Position numbers and translations under genes: made by a program. Shown here piece after piece: positions 10,913-20,375 of a stretch of DNA of 64,000 nt. The notes beneath the pieces are model-generated. The model worked only from the letters and a program-made list of their open reading frames with translations, was not told the DNA's origin and made no database searches. Each line of letters opens with the position of its first letter. Position 1 is the stretch's first letter. This DNA comes from Miscanthus floridulus (Eukaryota; Streptophyta; Magnoliopsida; Poales; Poaceae), in the NCBI RefSeq assembly GCF_019320115.1, contig NC_089593.1, positions 35,039,835 to 35,103,834 of the forward strand, read 5' to 3'.

Positions 10913-11302
10913 TGTAATCGACTCTTGTATTCTAGCTTTTGTAACAAAACACTATACTTGAAAATTGAATGGAGATTTTTGTTCTTTGTTGATGTCTTCT
11001 TTGCTTGTATTTCTTTGTCTCATAAACAACCCAGGTTGGGTAGATCATTGATCTGTCGTGTTCTTCTTTGGCTTTAGTTTGCGCCTTATAAACAACTCGG
11101 TATATGTAGGTTGGCAGGCTTCCTTGATCTGCTTGTCTGTGACTTGTAAACAACCTAGTGTAGACCGTTGTCTCGATAAACTTTGTGTTCTTGTTAGTAC
11201 TGAAAAGACTTATGATATCTCTAGCTTCTTCTTCTCGGCTTGGCTCGTAGTGTGGTTAGCATCTGGTCCTATCTCTGGTTGCAAAAATATCCTAGGACCG
11301 GC

Positions 11303-11505
11303 AAGCCCCTGAGCACTTCATGGTAGAGCTCTGGAAGCATCGTCTTGTTTTGTCCAAGTCTTGTTGAGCAGGAACGAGCGTTGTCCGAGTGCTTTCTTGA
11401 GTGAAACCGTGTAGCGCTTCTTGGGATCTTCTGAGTGTAGCCCCCGAGCCTCTTGCTATTTGGAACAAGGAGCTGGAGGGTCTTGTCTTGAAATTGCTCT
11501 GATTT
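11303..11505. repeat. Direct repeat D2, with a fossil LTR/PPT junction
   Basis: This is the partner of D1. Just before it the sequence reads GACCGGCAAGCCCCTGAGC (11295-11313), which mimics the real LTR/PPT junction CACCGACAAGCCCCCGAGC at 5659-5677. An old copy of the element's 3' end therefore seems to be buried inside the element, on the pol side of the antisense gene. Confidence 0.65.
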
Positions 11506-11519
11506 ATGTTCAGGCTTAT

Positions 11520-12300
11520 TTTTAGTCGTTTTGCTTTTTGGTTCGGGTGTTAGCTTATTAGCTACCCTCATCGGCGGGCTCAAGCATGTTTTTAGCTCTT
11601 TTGCTCTCGGCCAGTATGCTCAGGCGTCTTTTCAGCTATTTTGCTTTTTGGTTCGGGTGTTAGCTTGTTAGCTACCCTCATCGGCGGGCTTAAGCGTCTT
11701 TTTAGCTATTTTGCTTTTAGCCGGTATGCTCAGGTGTCTTTTCAGCAATTTTGCTTTTTAATTCGGGTGTTAGCTTATTAGCTACCCTCATCGGTGGGCT
11801 CAAGCGTCTTTTCAGCTATTTTGCTCTCGGCCGGTATGCTTAGGCGTCTTTTCAGCCATTTTGCTTTTTAATTCGGGTGTTAGCTTATTAGCTACCCTCA
11901 TCGGCGGGCTCAAGCGTCTTTTTAGCTATTTTGCTCTCGGCCGGTATGCTCAGGCGTCTTTTCAGCCATTTTGCTTTTGGTTCGGGTGTTAGCTTGTTAG
12001 CTACCCTCATCGGCGGGCTCAAGCATCTTTTCAGCTATTTTGCTCTCGGCCGATATGCTCAGGCGTCTTTTCAGCCATTTTACTTTTTAATTCGGGTGTT
12101 AGCTTATTAGCTACCCTCATCGGTGGGCTCAAGCATCTTTTCAGCTATTTTGCTCTCGGCCAGTATGCTCAGGCGTCTTTTCAGCCATTTTGCTTTTGGT
12201 TCGGGTGTTAGCTTGTTAGCTACCCTCATCGGCGGGCTCAAGCATCTTTTTAGCTATTTTGCTCTCAGCTGGTATGCTTAGGCATGTTTCAGCCATTTTG
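11520..12300. repeat. 110 bp tandem repeats between pol and the antisense gene
   Basis: The landmark TTCGGGTGTTAGCTT recurs at 11542, 11652, 11762, 11872, 11981, 12091 and 12200, giving a period of 109-110 bp and about seven units. Each unit also holds TAGCTACCCTCATCGG and TCTTTTCAGC-ATTTTGC. Such hypervariable 3' untranslated tandem repeats are known from Tat elements and have been proposed as seeds of plant satellites. Copy 2 has lost this region. Confidence 0.92.
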
Positions 12301-12498
12301 CTTAGTGAAGACAACTTCGGAGAAAGTCAGAACAAGACATATGTTTTGTGGAAGGACCATCTTTATTGATCATGAATCGTTGATAAGCCATAATAATACA
12401 TATGTTGTTGATGAGCGCTATCTTTGTTGATCATGATCGTTGATCTCTTGTGTCTTGTATACATATTTTCCCTTGAGTTGTTTTCATGCGTAGAATCT

Positions 12499-13500
12499 TC
12501 ATAGCTGACTGATGTGCCATGTATTGTTGACTTCTTTTCCGTCTTCAGTTATCAGCTTGTATGTGCCTGGTCCGGTGACTTTTGTGACGATAAAAGGACC
12601 TTCCCATGGGCTGAGTAGTTTATGGCGTCTGTTGGTTTTTTGTATTCTTCTTAGTACTAGGTCTCTGACTTGTAATGATCGAGACTAGGTATTCTTGTTG
12701 TAGTGGCGTCTTAGTCCTTGGAGGTATCTTGCTGATTGAAGGGTAGCGTTTACTCTGACTTCTTCTGTACTGTCGAGTTCTAATCTTCGAGTGTGTTCTG
12801 CTTCTCCTTCGTCGTATTGTTCTATCCTTGGTGACGTCCAGATCAAGTCTGCGGGTAGTACTGCTTCTGATCCGTACACTAGGAAGAATAGTGAGTATCC
12901 GGTGGCTCTGCTTATTTGAGTCCGTAGCCCCCATACAACATTGGGTAATTCTTCAATCCATTTTGATCCATAGTCTATTAGTTCTTCATACAATCTTGGT
13001 TTTAATCCAGCTAGTATGAGTCCATTTGCCCTTTTGACCTATCCGTTGGCCTCTGGATGTGCGACTGATGCGTAATCTATTCTAAAGCCATAGTGAAGGG
13101 AGAACCCAAATCTGTGATGGTTTGATTGGGCATGCCAAAGTGATGCATAATGTCTTGGATGAACTCGACTACTTTGGCTGCGCTGTATTTTGCGAGTGGT
13201 TTGAATTCAATCCACTTGGTGAACTTGTCAATTGCTATGAAGATGTACTCGAAGCCGCCTTTTGCTTTCTTGAGGAGTCCTACTTGATCTAGCCCCCAAC
13301 AGGAGAAAGGCCAAGTAGGTGGGATGTAGATGAGGTTGTGAGCTGGCACATGAGCCTATCTTGTGAACATTTGACAACCTTTGCATCTTTTGATGAGTTC
13401 TTCTGCGTCTTTCAAAGCAGTTGGCCAGTAGTAACCGGTGTAGAATGCTTTTTCGACTAGTGTTCTTGAAGCGGTGTGATTTCCACAGCAACCTGAGTGT
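12499..13500 (-). pseudogene. Integrase of Tat copy 1 (degenerate)
   Basis: The order on the minus strand is as follows. The HHCC zinc-binding part lies near 13380-13480 (CKGCQMF at its end). The core has its first Asp in the GLDQVG context (about 13290) and its second in TDLGSPF (about 13100), and the Glu in HPEANG (about 13050). The C-terminal module with SPWEGPFIVTKVTGPGTYKL (about 12535-12610) follows, and the stop codon is at 12499-12501. Damage: in-frame TAG at 13356-13358 and 13039-13041, and an apparent loss of about 15 residues between the second Asp and the Glu. This enzyme would insert element DNA into the chromosome; this copy cannot encode it intact. Confidence 0.88.
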
Positions 13501-13907
13501 ATTTCATCTAGGATCTCTTTGCCCTCTTCAAATGAGACCCATTTTAGGAGTACTCCTGATGATGCGGCTCTTCTGTAGAGCTTGTCTCCTACTAGGACGT
13601 AGTTCTTGCTTCTGCGAACAACTCAGGTAGCTTCTTCTTTTTCTGCTGGCAACTTATTTTCTTTGAAGTAATCAATAAAGACCTAGGTCCATGAGGTGTT
13701 GATTACCAAAATCTGGTTGTTCTTAGCTGGGAGCTCAGGGGCTGTCTCACTAGGTTGTTTGATAGAGGGAGCTGATAACTCCTCTATGAATACACCGGGT
13801 GGGACCTTCACCCTGTCTGATCCAAGCTTGGCGAGGATGTTTGCCGCAATATTAGAATCGCACAGGACGTGTAGAATTTCTAACCCTTGAAAATGTTTTT
13901 CGAGCTT

Positions 13908-14640
13908 TCATATTTCGGCACAGTAAGCGCCCATGTTTTCTTTGGTGCAGTCCCAATCTTTGTTGACTTGATTGATTACTACTGCTGAATCTCCATAAAC
14001 GAGTAAACGCTTGATTCTGAGGGTAATTGCCACTCGTAGCCCATGGATGAGGGCTTCATATTCTGCCTCATTGTTTGTAGCTAGCCATAATATCTGAAGG
14101 ACGTACTTGAGTTGCTTTTCATCTAGAGAAATTAGGAGGACACCTGCACCGGCTCCACCTAGCTTGAGTGATCCATCAAAGTACATCTTCCAATGATCAA
14201 GGATGGTACTTGACACAGGTTGTTGAATTTCTATCCATTCGACAACAAAATCAGCCAGGGCTTGAGATTTAATTGCCTTCCACGGGGTGAAATCGATATT
14301 AAGAGCGCCAAGTTCAACTGCCCACTTAGATATGCGCCCCGTTGCATCTCTGTTGTGTAGGATGTCTCTAAGTGGGAAATCTGTCACCACGGTAATCCTG
14401 TGGCTTTCAAAATAGTGGCGAAGCTTGCGTGAAGTGACCAGGAGGGCGTAGAGTAGTTTTTGCACATGCGGGTACCGGATTTTTGATTCTGATAGTACTT
14501 CGCTGATGTAGTATATGGGGTGTTGTACTTTATATATACGCCCTTCTTCTTCTCTTTCCACGACAATCGCTGTGCTGATTACAGTAGAAGTTGCTGCAAT
14601 GTACAGCATCATGTCTTCATATTTCTTTGGAGGTGTGAGA
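13908..14640 (-). pseudogene. Tandem RNase H domains (RH and archaeal-type aRH) of Tat copy 1
   Basis: This is the C-terminal part of the 408-codon open stretch ending at 13908. First comes the normal Ty3/gypsy RNase H (LYIAATSTVISTAIV to the LADFVVEW end). Then comes a second RNase H with acidic residues in YFDGSLK, NNEAEYEAL and GDSAVV, the archaeal-type domain that marks Tat elements. The frame stops with TGA at 13908-13910 just after GAYCAEI, although homology continues to about 13500 (linker to integrase) with further stops. RNase H removes template RNA and processes the PPT primer. Confidence 0.9.
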
Positions 14641-15800
14641 ACGGGTGAGGATGTGAGATATGACTTGAGTTTCTTGAAAGCTTCGTTGGCTTCTTCTGTC
14701 CACTTGAACTTGTCTATCTTTTTTAGCAATTTAAAGAAAGGTAACCCTTTTTCGCCCAGTCTTGATATGAAACGATTTAGTGCCGCCATGCAACCTGTTA
14801 GCTTCTGCACATCTTTGAGACTTCGAGGAGGGCCCATCTCTATTATTGCTCGAATTTGCTTAGCGCTTGCTTCGATTCCGCGATGACTGACTAGGAATCC
14901 GAGTAGTTGTCCTGAAGGAACTCTGAATACACATTTGTTTGGATTCAATTTCCACCTCCATCTTTTCAGGTTTTTGAAGGTTTGCTTTAGGTCTTCAATT
15001 AGTGTATCTGGGTTCTTTGTCTTTACCACTACGTCATCCATGTATGTTTCTACATTTTCGCTGATCGGATCACCGAGGCATGTTTGGATAGCTCTTTGGT
15101 AAGTCGCACCAGCGTTTTTGGGTCCAAATGACATGGTTTTGTAGCAGTAGGCACCGAATGGAGTAATGAAAGATGTCTTGCTCTGGTCTTATTCCTTTAA
15201 TGCAATCTGGTGATATCCTGAATAGCAATCAAGAAAGGATAATAGGGCGGATCCTATCGTTGAGTCAACTATCCGATCAATGCGTGGTAGCCCAAATGGA
15301 TCTTTTGGGCAGTGTTTGTTGAGATCTGTGTAGTCGACACACATGCGCCACTCGCCTGTATTCTTTTTCTATACTAGAACTAGGTTTGCTAGCCAATCTG
15401 GATGAAGGATCTCTCTGATGAACTCGGCTGCCAATAGCTTTGTGATTTCTTTTTTAATTGCTGCCTTCTTGTTGGGAGAGAATTATCATAGTCGTTGCTT
15501 CACAAGCTTGGAGCCTTCTTTGATATCAATTCTGTGCTCAACCAACTCTCTTGGGACCCCTAGCATGTTAGTCGGCTTCCAAGCGAAGATATCTTTGTTG
15601 TCCCGAAGAAAGTTGGTGAGCATGAGTTCCTATTTTGCCGATAGCTGGGCGCTGATAGTTGCCGTTTTTTGAGGGATCACCGGTGCCTAGGTTGATTTGC
15701 TTGATGTTAGCTTCTTTTGGTGGTGCTAGGATGCTAGGTTTTTTAGCCGATATCTCTAGCTCTTCTGGGCTCATTTCTGCTGCAACAGTGGTTATTTCTT
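14640..15800 (-). pseudogene. Reverse transcriptase of Tat copy 1 (interrupted)
   Basis: The catalytic YMDD box is at 15033-15044 (minus) within ETYMDDVVVK. Upstream are the recognisable blocks WRMCVDYTDLNKHCPKDPFG (about 15300-15360), LDCYSGYHQIAL and SFGPKNAGATYQ. Downstream is the LGFLVSHRGIE motif. The open stretch starts only at 15134, because of in-frame stops TAA at 15189-15191 and TAG at 15369-15371. There is also a probable one-base expansion in an A run at about 15664-15669 between protease linker and RT. The reading otherwise follows the family, so this is one ancestral polyprotein rather than separate genes. Confidence 0.92.
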
Positions 15801-15816
15801 TTCTTCCAACGTTGGC

Positions 15817-16233
15817 CTATGCTTTTGCTACAATTTGGATTGCCTGAACATCACAGTCAAATGCACGCTTCAAATCACTCCAAAGAGAGATAACACCGTT
15901 AGGCCCTGGCATCTTAAGCAATAGGTACGGATAATGCGGTATTGCCATGAATTTTGCTAGTGCTGGGCGCCCAAGGATTGTGTGATATGATGAATCGAAG
16001 TCCGCGACTTCAAACTTGATGAATTCTGTACGGTAGTTCGAGGGAGTCCCAAAAGTAACCGGTAGAGTGATTTGTCCAAGTGGCATTGCTGCCTTGCTAG
16101 GTACTATGCCATAAAAAGGCGTGCTTGTTGGTGTGATCATCCTGGCGAGTTGTAGTCCCATCTTCCTTAGAGTTTCTAAAAAAATGATGTTGAGTCCAGC
16201 TCCTCCGTCGATTAGTACTTCCGTAACAGTCAT
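15817..16233 (-). pseudogene. Aspartic protease of Tat copy 1
   Basis: The active-site region reads VLIDGGAGLNII (D-G-G-A instead of D-S/T-G-A, as in many Tat elements), with the flap region and ILGRPALAKF near the end, as expected for retropepsins. The continuous open stretch of 138 codons is a piece of the gag-pol polyprotein, not an independent gene. It would cleave Gag-Pol into its parts. Confidence 0.88.
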
Positions 16234-16285
16234 TCCAGCAATGGTTGGATCTAGAACTAGTGGGTAATGGCCTGTGTTTCCTACG

Positions 16286-18150
16286 CTAGTCCATTGGTCT
16301 TCTCTTGAAAATTAGATTGGATACTCTGACCAATTGAGATATCTTGGTGTAGCAGGTTCTGCTGCCATGATGGTTCGTAACGCTAGCTTTTCTTGAAGTT
16401 TGCTTCTGGAATCTAGAACCCCGGCAAAGATTACTGCCACTGTCCCTCTGGATTTTTGGAATCCCTTCTTCATGATTGTCTCCTTTTTTCTGATTGTCTT
16501 CTTTATTGTTCCCTTTACTATCTTTCCTTGTGTATCTTTCATTGAAGGTGTAGCAATTTCCGATGGTGTGCTTTCCATTGGGGTGCAAGATGCAACACAT
16601 GTTTTCAATGTCGTCATACCTTCTAGGTTTTGAAAATTTCTTTGATTTGTCAGCCATTGCTACTATGTTGTCTGGTCCACGTTTTCTTTCTTGTTGTCTG
16701 TTGTTTCGATGATTTTGTCTGTTTGAGTTGTCTCTGTTGTTTCTATCCAGGAATCTTTCTCGTGTCTTTTCCTCTACGGTAATCATCTTTTCCACTGTTT
16801 GTCTGAATTCTTCATTGTTTCTTGGGTTTTCTTTGTAGAAATCTTGAAATTGCCACCTAGCCATGATTCTGTGAGAGAAAGCTTCGATTACTTCTTGTTG
16901 TGTGATGTCATATACTTGAGCTCGTAGTTTGCCAAATTTTCACAGAAAGCTCTTTGCAAGTCCTCCCAATTTTTGATTGATCCTAGATTCAATTTGTCAA
17001 ACCATTGCAGTGGCATGGTTTCTAAGCCCATGGGAAAGAACAAGGTCTTGATGTCATCGTCTTCTCTGGCCAATTCAATCGATTGCGAGTAAATCCTGAG
17101 CCATTGTTTTGGTTCGGTCTTGCCGTCATACTTGGAGTGGTTGGATGGCTTGAACTTATGAGGTAGTCATATTGAAGCAAGTCTATTTGTGAAACAGGGG
17201 AATCTATCGTGCGTTTTGGCTTCTATGTATTCTGATTCGGTGCCCCCTTCTTGCCAACTATTGTCTTGGTGAGAGTAGTTTTGCGTGGCTGTCCGAGTAG
17301 GTGCTTTGCTTCTGGCCTTTCTTGGTTGTTCGACTCGGTCATTTTGACTATGATTTCTTTGACTTTCTGTGTTGTGACTTCCACTTGGTCCAAGTCTTTT
17401 GAAAGCGGACTTCCTTTGATTTTGATCTTCCTACTCATGAGATGTTGCCCTTCTATCATGCATCCTAAGGACTATTGATCAGAGGAAGTCCCAGAGCTGT
17501 TCTTGTTTTTCATTAGGATATGAAGTCGCCCTAAGTTCTTCTAGTGCTTCTTGGATCTTATCGTAGGGTGTATTCGCTGCTCGTCCTTCTTCGACCTCTC
17601 GCTCTGATTTTCTTCTATTATACTCGGCTAGGTATGACTCATATTTGATCCAAGTGTCCTTTCGCTACTTAGCACGGCATTGACGTCCTTGTTTCAATTT
17701 ATTCTTTCTCTCTCTAGCTTGCCTCTGACTCTCAGTCTCACCATCGTGCCCCTAGATAAATGGTGATATGTTGGATTCGGATTCATCTGAAGACCTGACG
17801 TCAGGTGCTTCTAGGGGGACAAATGGTGATCGAGGATGGCGAATCATGAATACTTCTCTAGCGTGAGTTGTTCTATCATCGTCTATGGTTTCCATACTAC
17901 TAGAGTTGTTGATAACTTCAATAGAGGCTTCAGGGTTATAGATCGAGTCTCCTTCTTGGTAGGGTAGAGCTATTGTTGTCATGTTATCGACTAGTTGGGT
18001 GCCGCTATCCTCAGGAACGAAACCCGGCCAGTGGATGATGTAGTCTTGAGATATTATAGTTAAAACGAGACCTTCTTAGGCTCCTTTTAGTGGCATTCTA
18101 AGCACCGGATTGGTGGATCCTTCGGTCCATGTCTGATAAGACGTTGCCAT
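16286..18150 (-). pseudogene. Gag of Tat copy 1 (interrupted)
   Basis: A plausible start is the ATG at 18148-18150 (MATSYQTWTEG), shared in form with copy 2 at 46776. The N-terminal part is acidic and serine-rich (17752-17982), followed by a basic, charged stretch (17500-17750). The retrotransposon Gag core is at about 16890-17200 (KYDGKTEPKQWL ... PLQWFDKL ... WEDLQRAF). The nucleocapsid part has a zinc knuckle CILHPNGKHTIGNC (CX2HX4HX4C) near 16560. An in-frame TAA lies just downstream of the start (after MPLKGA), where copy 2 has a Gln codon; more stops and frame changes separate the blocks. Gag forms the particle and packages RNA. Confidence 0.85.
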
Positions 18151-18573
18151 GTTATGGAGTCTGAACGGAAGAGGACCCAACTTCTTTAAAGTGAGTGTAC
18201 TCTAGTTGGTGTTCTTGATAGGTTGACGTCGTGTTCCAGAGCTTTGTTAGAAAAGAACTCGGTTTTCCAAAAGAACTTGGATAAGACTCCATCTCAGAAG
18301 TGGAACCTAAGTTTGAATCGGATGCGTGAAGTCACGAAATCTGAGTCGAATTGGATATCACGAGCTGCGCGAATCTTCCAGCAAGCTGATTTGTCGTTGT
18401 CGCCAAAATGAAAAAGTCCTGATGATGATCTGTATCTTTGAGGAGACGGTTTTGGAGCTTGCCATCGTCGCCTGCCTCGTAGATCCATGAACCAAAGATG
18501 AAGGTTGATCCCTTTGAGAAGATCATGTTGTCGAGGTCCATCAAGCTCTCGGGTGCAAAGTCGCCGAAATCCC
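18151..18573 (-). other. 5' leader of Tat copy 1
   Basis: This is the stretch between the primer-binding region and the likely gag ATG, with no coding motif I recognise. It is conserved in copy 2 (46777-47207), for example ATGAACCAAAGATGAAGGTTGATCC against ATGAACCGAAGATGAAGG, in line with an untranslated or packaging leader. Short open frames here are not supported as genes. Confidence 0.6.
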
Positions 18574-18590
18574 CTACCTGGCGCGCCAGC
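18574..18590 (-). promoter_or_regulatory. Primer-binding-site region of Tat copy 1
   Basis: The minus strand reads GCTGGCGCGCCAGGTAG directly after the LTR end TTGACA. TGGCGCGCCAGG is the PBS-type sequence next to LTRs of many grass Tat elements. I could not assign the tRNA with certainty. The counterpart in copy 2 is at about 47208-47224, with one change (GCGCACC). Confidence 0.7.
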
Positions 18591-18997
18591 TGTCAATGTT
18601 TGACCACCGATAGCTTGCCACGGGGGTCCCTGGGGTAGTATGTTTGGGCTTCAGCGTATGCAGAACTCGATGGTTAACACAAGAGATAGTCGATTTATCC
18701 TGGTTCGGGCCCTCGATCGTTGATCGAGTAATAGCCCTACGTCTAGTTCTGCGTTAGCCTTTGCGTTGGATTGATTGTAAAGTGTTGTGTTGTACAATTG
18801 TTCTCTGAACTCTCGATCTAAGGAGCCCTACCCTCCTTTATATAGTTAGGAGGCCAGAGTCCTAGTCGGTTTATAATGAGAGTTTCTAGTAGGATTACAG
18901 AATAATAATACTACTGCTAAGATTACAAAGGAAGAATCCTAGTTAGACTAGTTCTTCTCCCTTCCTTGCGGGGTATCCCATGGGTTCCGCACCGACA
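18591..18997 (-). repeat. 5' LTR of Tat copy 1
   Basis: It has canonical ends on the minus strand: TGTCGGTGCGG at 18997 and TTGACA at 18591. Length is 407 bp, equal to the 3' LTR. The TATA box TATATAAA on the minus strand is at 18837-18844, so transcription would run leftwards through gag-pol. Confidence 0.96.
18837..18844 (-). promoter_or_regulatory. TATA box in 5' LTR of Tat copy 1
   Basis: TATATAAAGGAGGG on the minus strand, matching 5506-5513 in the other LTR. Confidence 0.65.
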
Positions 18998-19002
18998 ATG
19001 AC
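18998..19002. repeat. Target site duplication ATGAC, right (Tat copy 1)
   Basis: ATGAC follows the LTR end CCGACA and matches 5255-5259. Confidence 0.9.
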
Positions 19003-19490
19003 CACACTAAAAAGATAGAGCATGATTTTAGAAAATTTTAGGAAAAAACCATCACATTTGGAGTTAGTATGAGGGAGAAGAACTAGTTACAAGTTTCAGC
19101 CACAAATTAAAAAAAGAAACCACACTTTTTCATCATTAATCATCATGAACAGTTATGATTTTTCTTTTTAATCTCTAGGTACACTTTGTAACTAGTCTTT
19201 TTCCTCATACTAACTCTAAATGTGATGATTTTTTTTCCTAAAATTTTCTAAAATCATGTGATATCAAGTTACTTTGTTGATTTGGTCATTCTTTTCGTTT
19301 GACAAAGTTTGAGCGATTTAAATTTTTAAATTTTAAAAAATGACAAGTTCTAACAAGATTTTGAAACACCACATGATTTTAGCTAAAAAAGTGATGAATA
19401 CCAAAGATGTATAACTCATCAAGATCTACAACTTTTATTTTGGTTATTTCTTCATCTAACAAAGTGATAGTAAACATTGTTCGCAAATCA

Positions 19491-20375
19491 ACATGTCTCT
19501 CATATAGTTCATGAAATGAGTAATATGTGAATTTGTGAACAATGTTTAATTACACTTTGTCAAATGAATAAGTGACCAAATAAAAGATGTAGATAGTGAT
19601 GAGTTCAATAACTTTTATGTTCACGACTTTTGTCGTTGAAATCATTTAAGGTTTCAAAATCTTATTTGAAGTTGCCATTTTTTAAAATTTAAATTTTGAA
19701 CTGTTCAAATTTTGTCAAATAAAAAGATGACCAAAATAAAAGTTGTAGATGGTGATGTGTTCAACAACTTTTATGTTCATCACCTTTACAGCTGAAATCA
19801 TTTAGTGGTTGAAAATATGGTTTGAAGTTATTATTTTCTAAAATTTAAATTTTGAATTGTCCAAAATTAGTGACAAAGATAGATGACCAGACTAAAATGA
19901 TAGGGCATGATTTTAGAAAATTTTAGGAAAAAACCATCACCTTTGGAGGTAGTATGAGGGGGAAAAACTAGTCACAAGTTTCAGCCAAAGATTAAAAAAA
20001 GAAATGACACTTGTTCATCATTGATCATCATGAACAGTTGTGATTTTTCTTTTTAACCTCTAGGTAAACTTTATAACTAGTCCTTTTCCCTCAAACTAAC
20101 TCCAAATGTGAAGATTTTTTTCCTAAAATTTTCTAAAATCATGTGATATTAAGTTACTTTGTTGATTTGGTCATTCTTTTCGTTTGACAAAGTTTGAGCG
20201 ATTTAAATTTTTACATTTAAAAAAATGACAAGTTCTAACAAGATTTTGAAACACCACATGATTTCAGCTGAAAAAGTGATGAATACCAAAGATGTATAAC
20301 TCATCAAGATCTACAACTTTTATTTTGGTTATTTCTTCATCTGACAAAGTGATAATAAACATTGTTCGCAAATCA
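19491..20375 (+). repeat. Representative satellite monomer (885 bp)
   Basis: One full period counted from the P1 landmark. It holds, in order, the right arm of P1 (to about 19560), S1 (about 19570-19735), S2 (about 19735-19890), the left arm of P2 (about 19890-20030), the P2 centre near the ATCATTGATCATCATGAAC word, the right arm of P2 (to about 20170), and S3 (about 20170-20330), which is the reverse complement of S1. Confidence 0.85.

Larger units (their letters stand above)
5260..18997 (-). mobile_element. Complete Tat-lineage Ty3/gypsy retrotransposon, copy 1 (13.7 kb)
   Basis: The element has two 407 bp LTRs, a primer-binding-site region, gag, protease, RT, two RNase H domains and integrase in Ty3/gypsy order on the minus strand. 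A polypurine tract sits next to the 3' LTR and ATGAC target duplications flank both ends. Placement in the Tat group rests on the extra archaeal-type RNase H after the normal one, the CX2HX4HX4C gag knuckle, and a long region after pol with tandem repeats and an antisense gene. By eye the LTRs differ at about 19 of 407 sites (4.7%), 17 of them transitions, as expected for methylated DNA. At the commonly used grass rate of 1.3e-8 per site per year this would be roughly 1.8 million years. All coding parts contain stops or frameshifts. Confidence 0.93.

Noticed and set aside
11520..12300. CRISPR-like or VNTR array
   Set aside because: The units are contiguous with no unique spacers and lie in a retrotransposon 3' region; the context is a plant genome.
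18294..18596. 100-codon minus-strand open frame at the PBS
   Set aside because: It starts inside the LTR/PBS junction and covers the untranslated leader. The frame is not conserved in copy 2.
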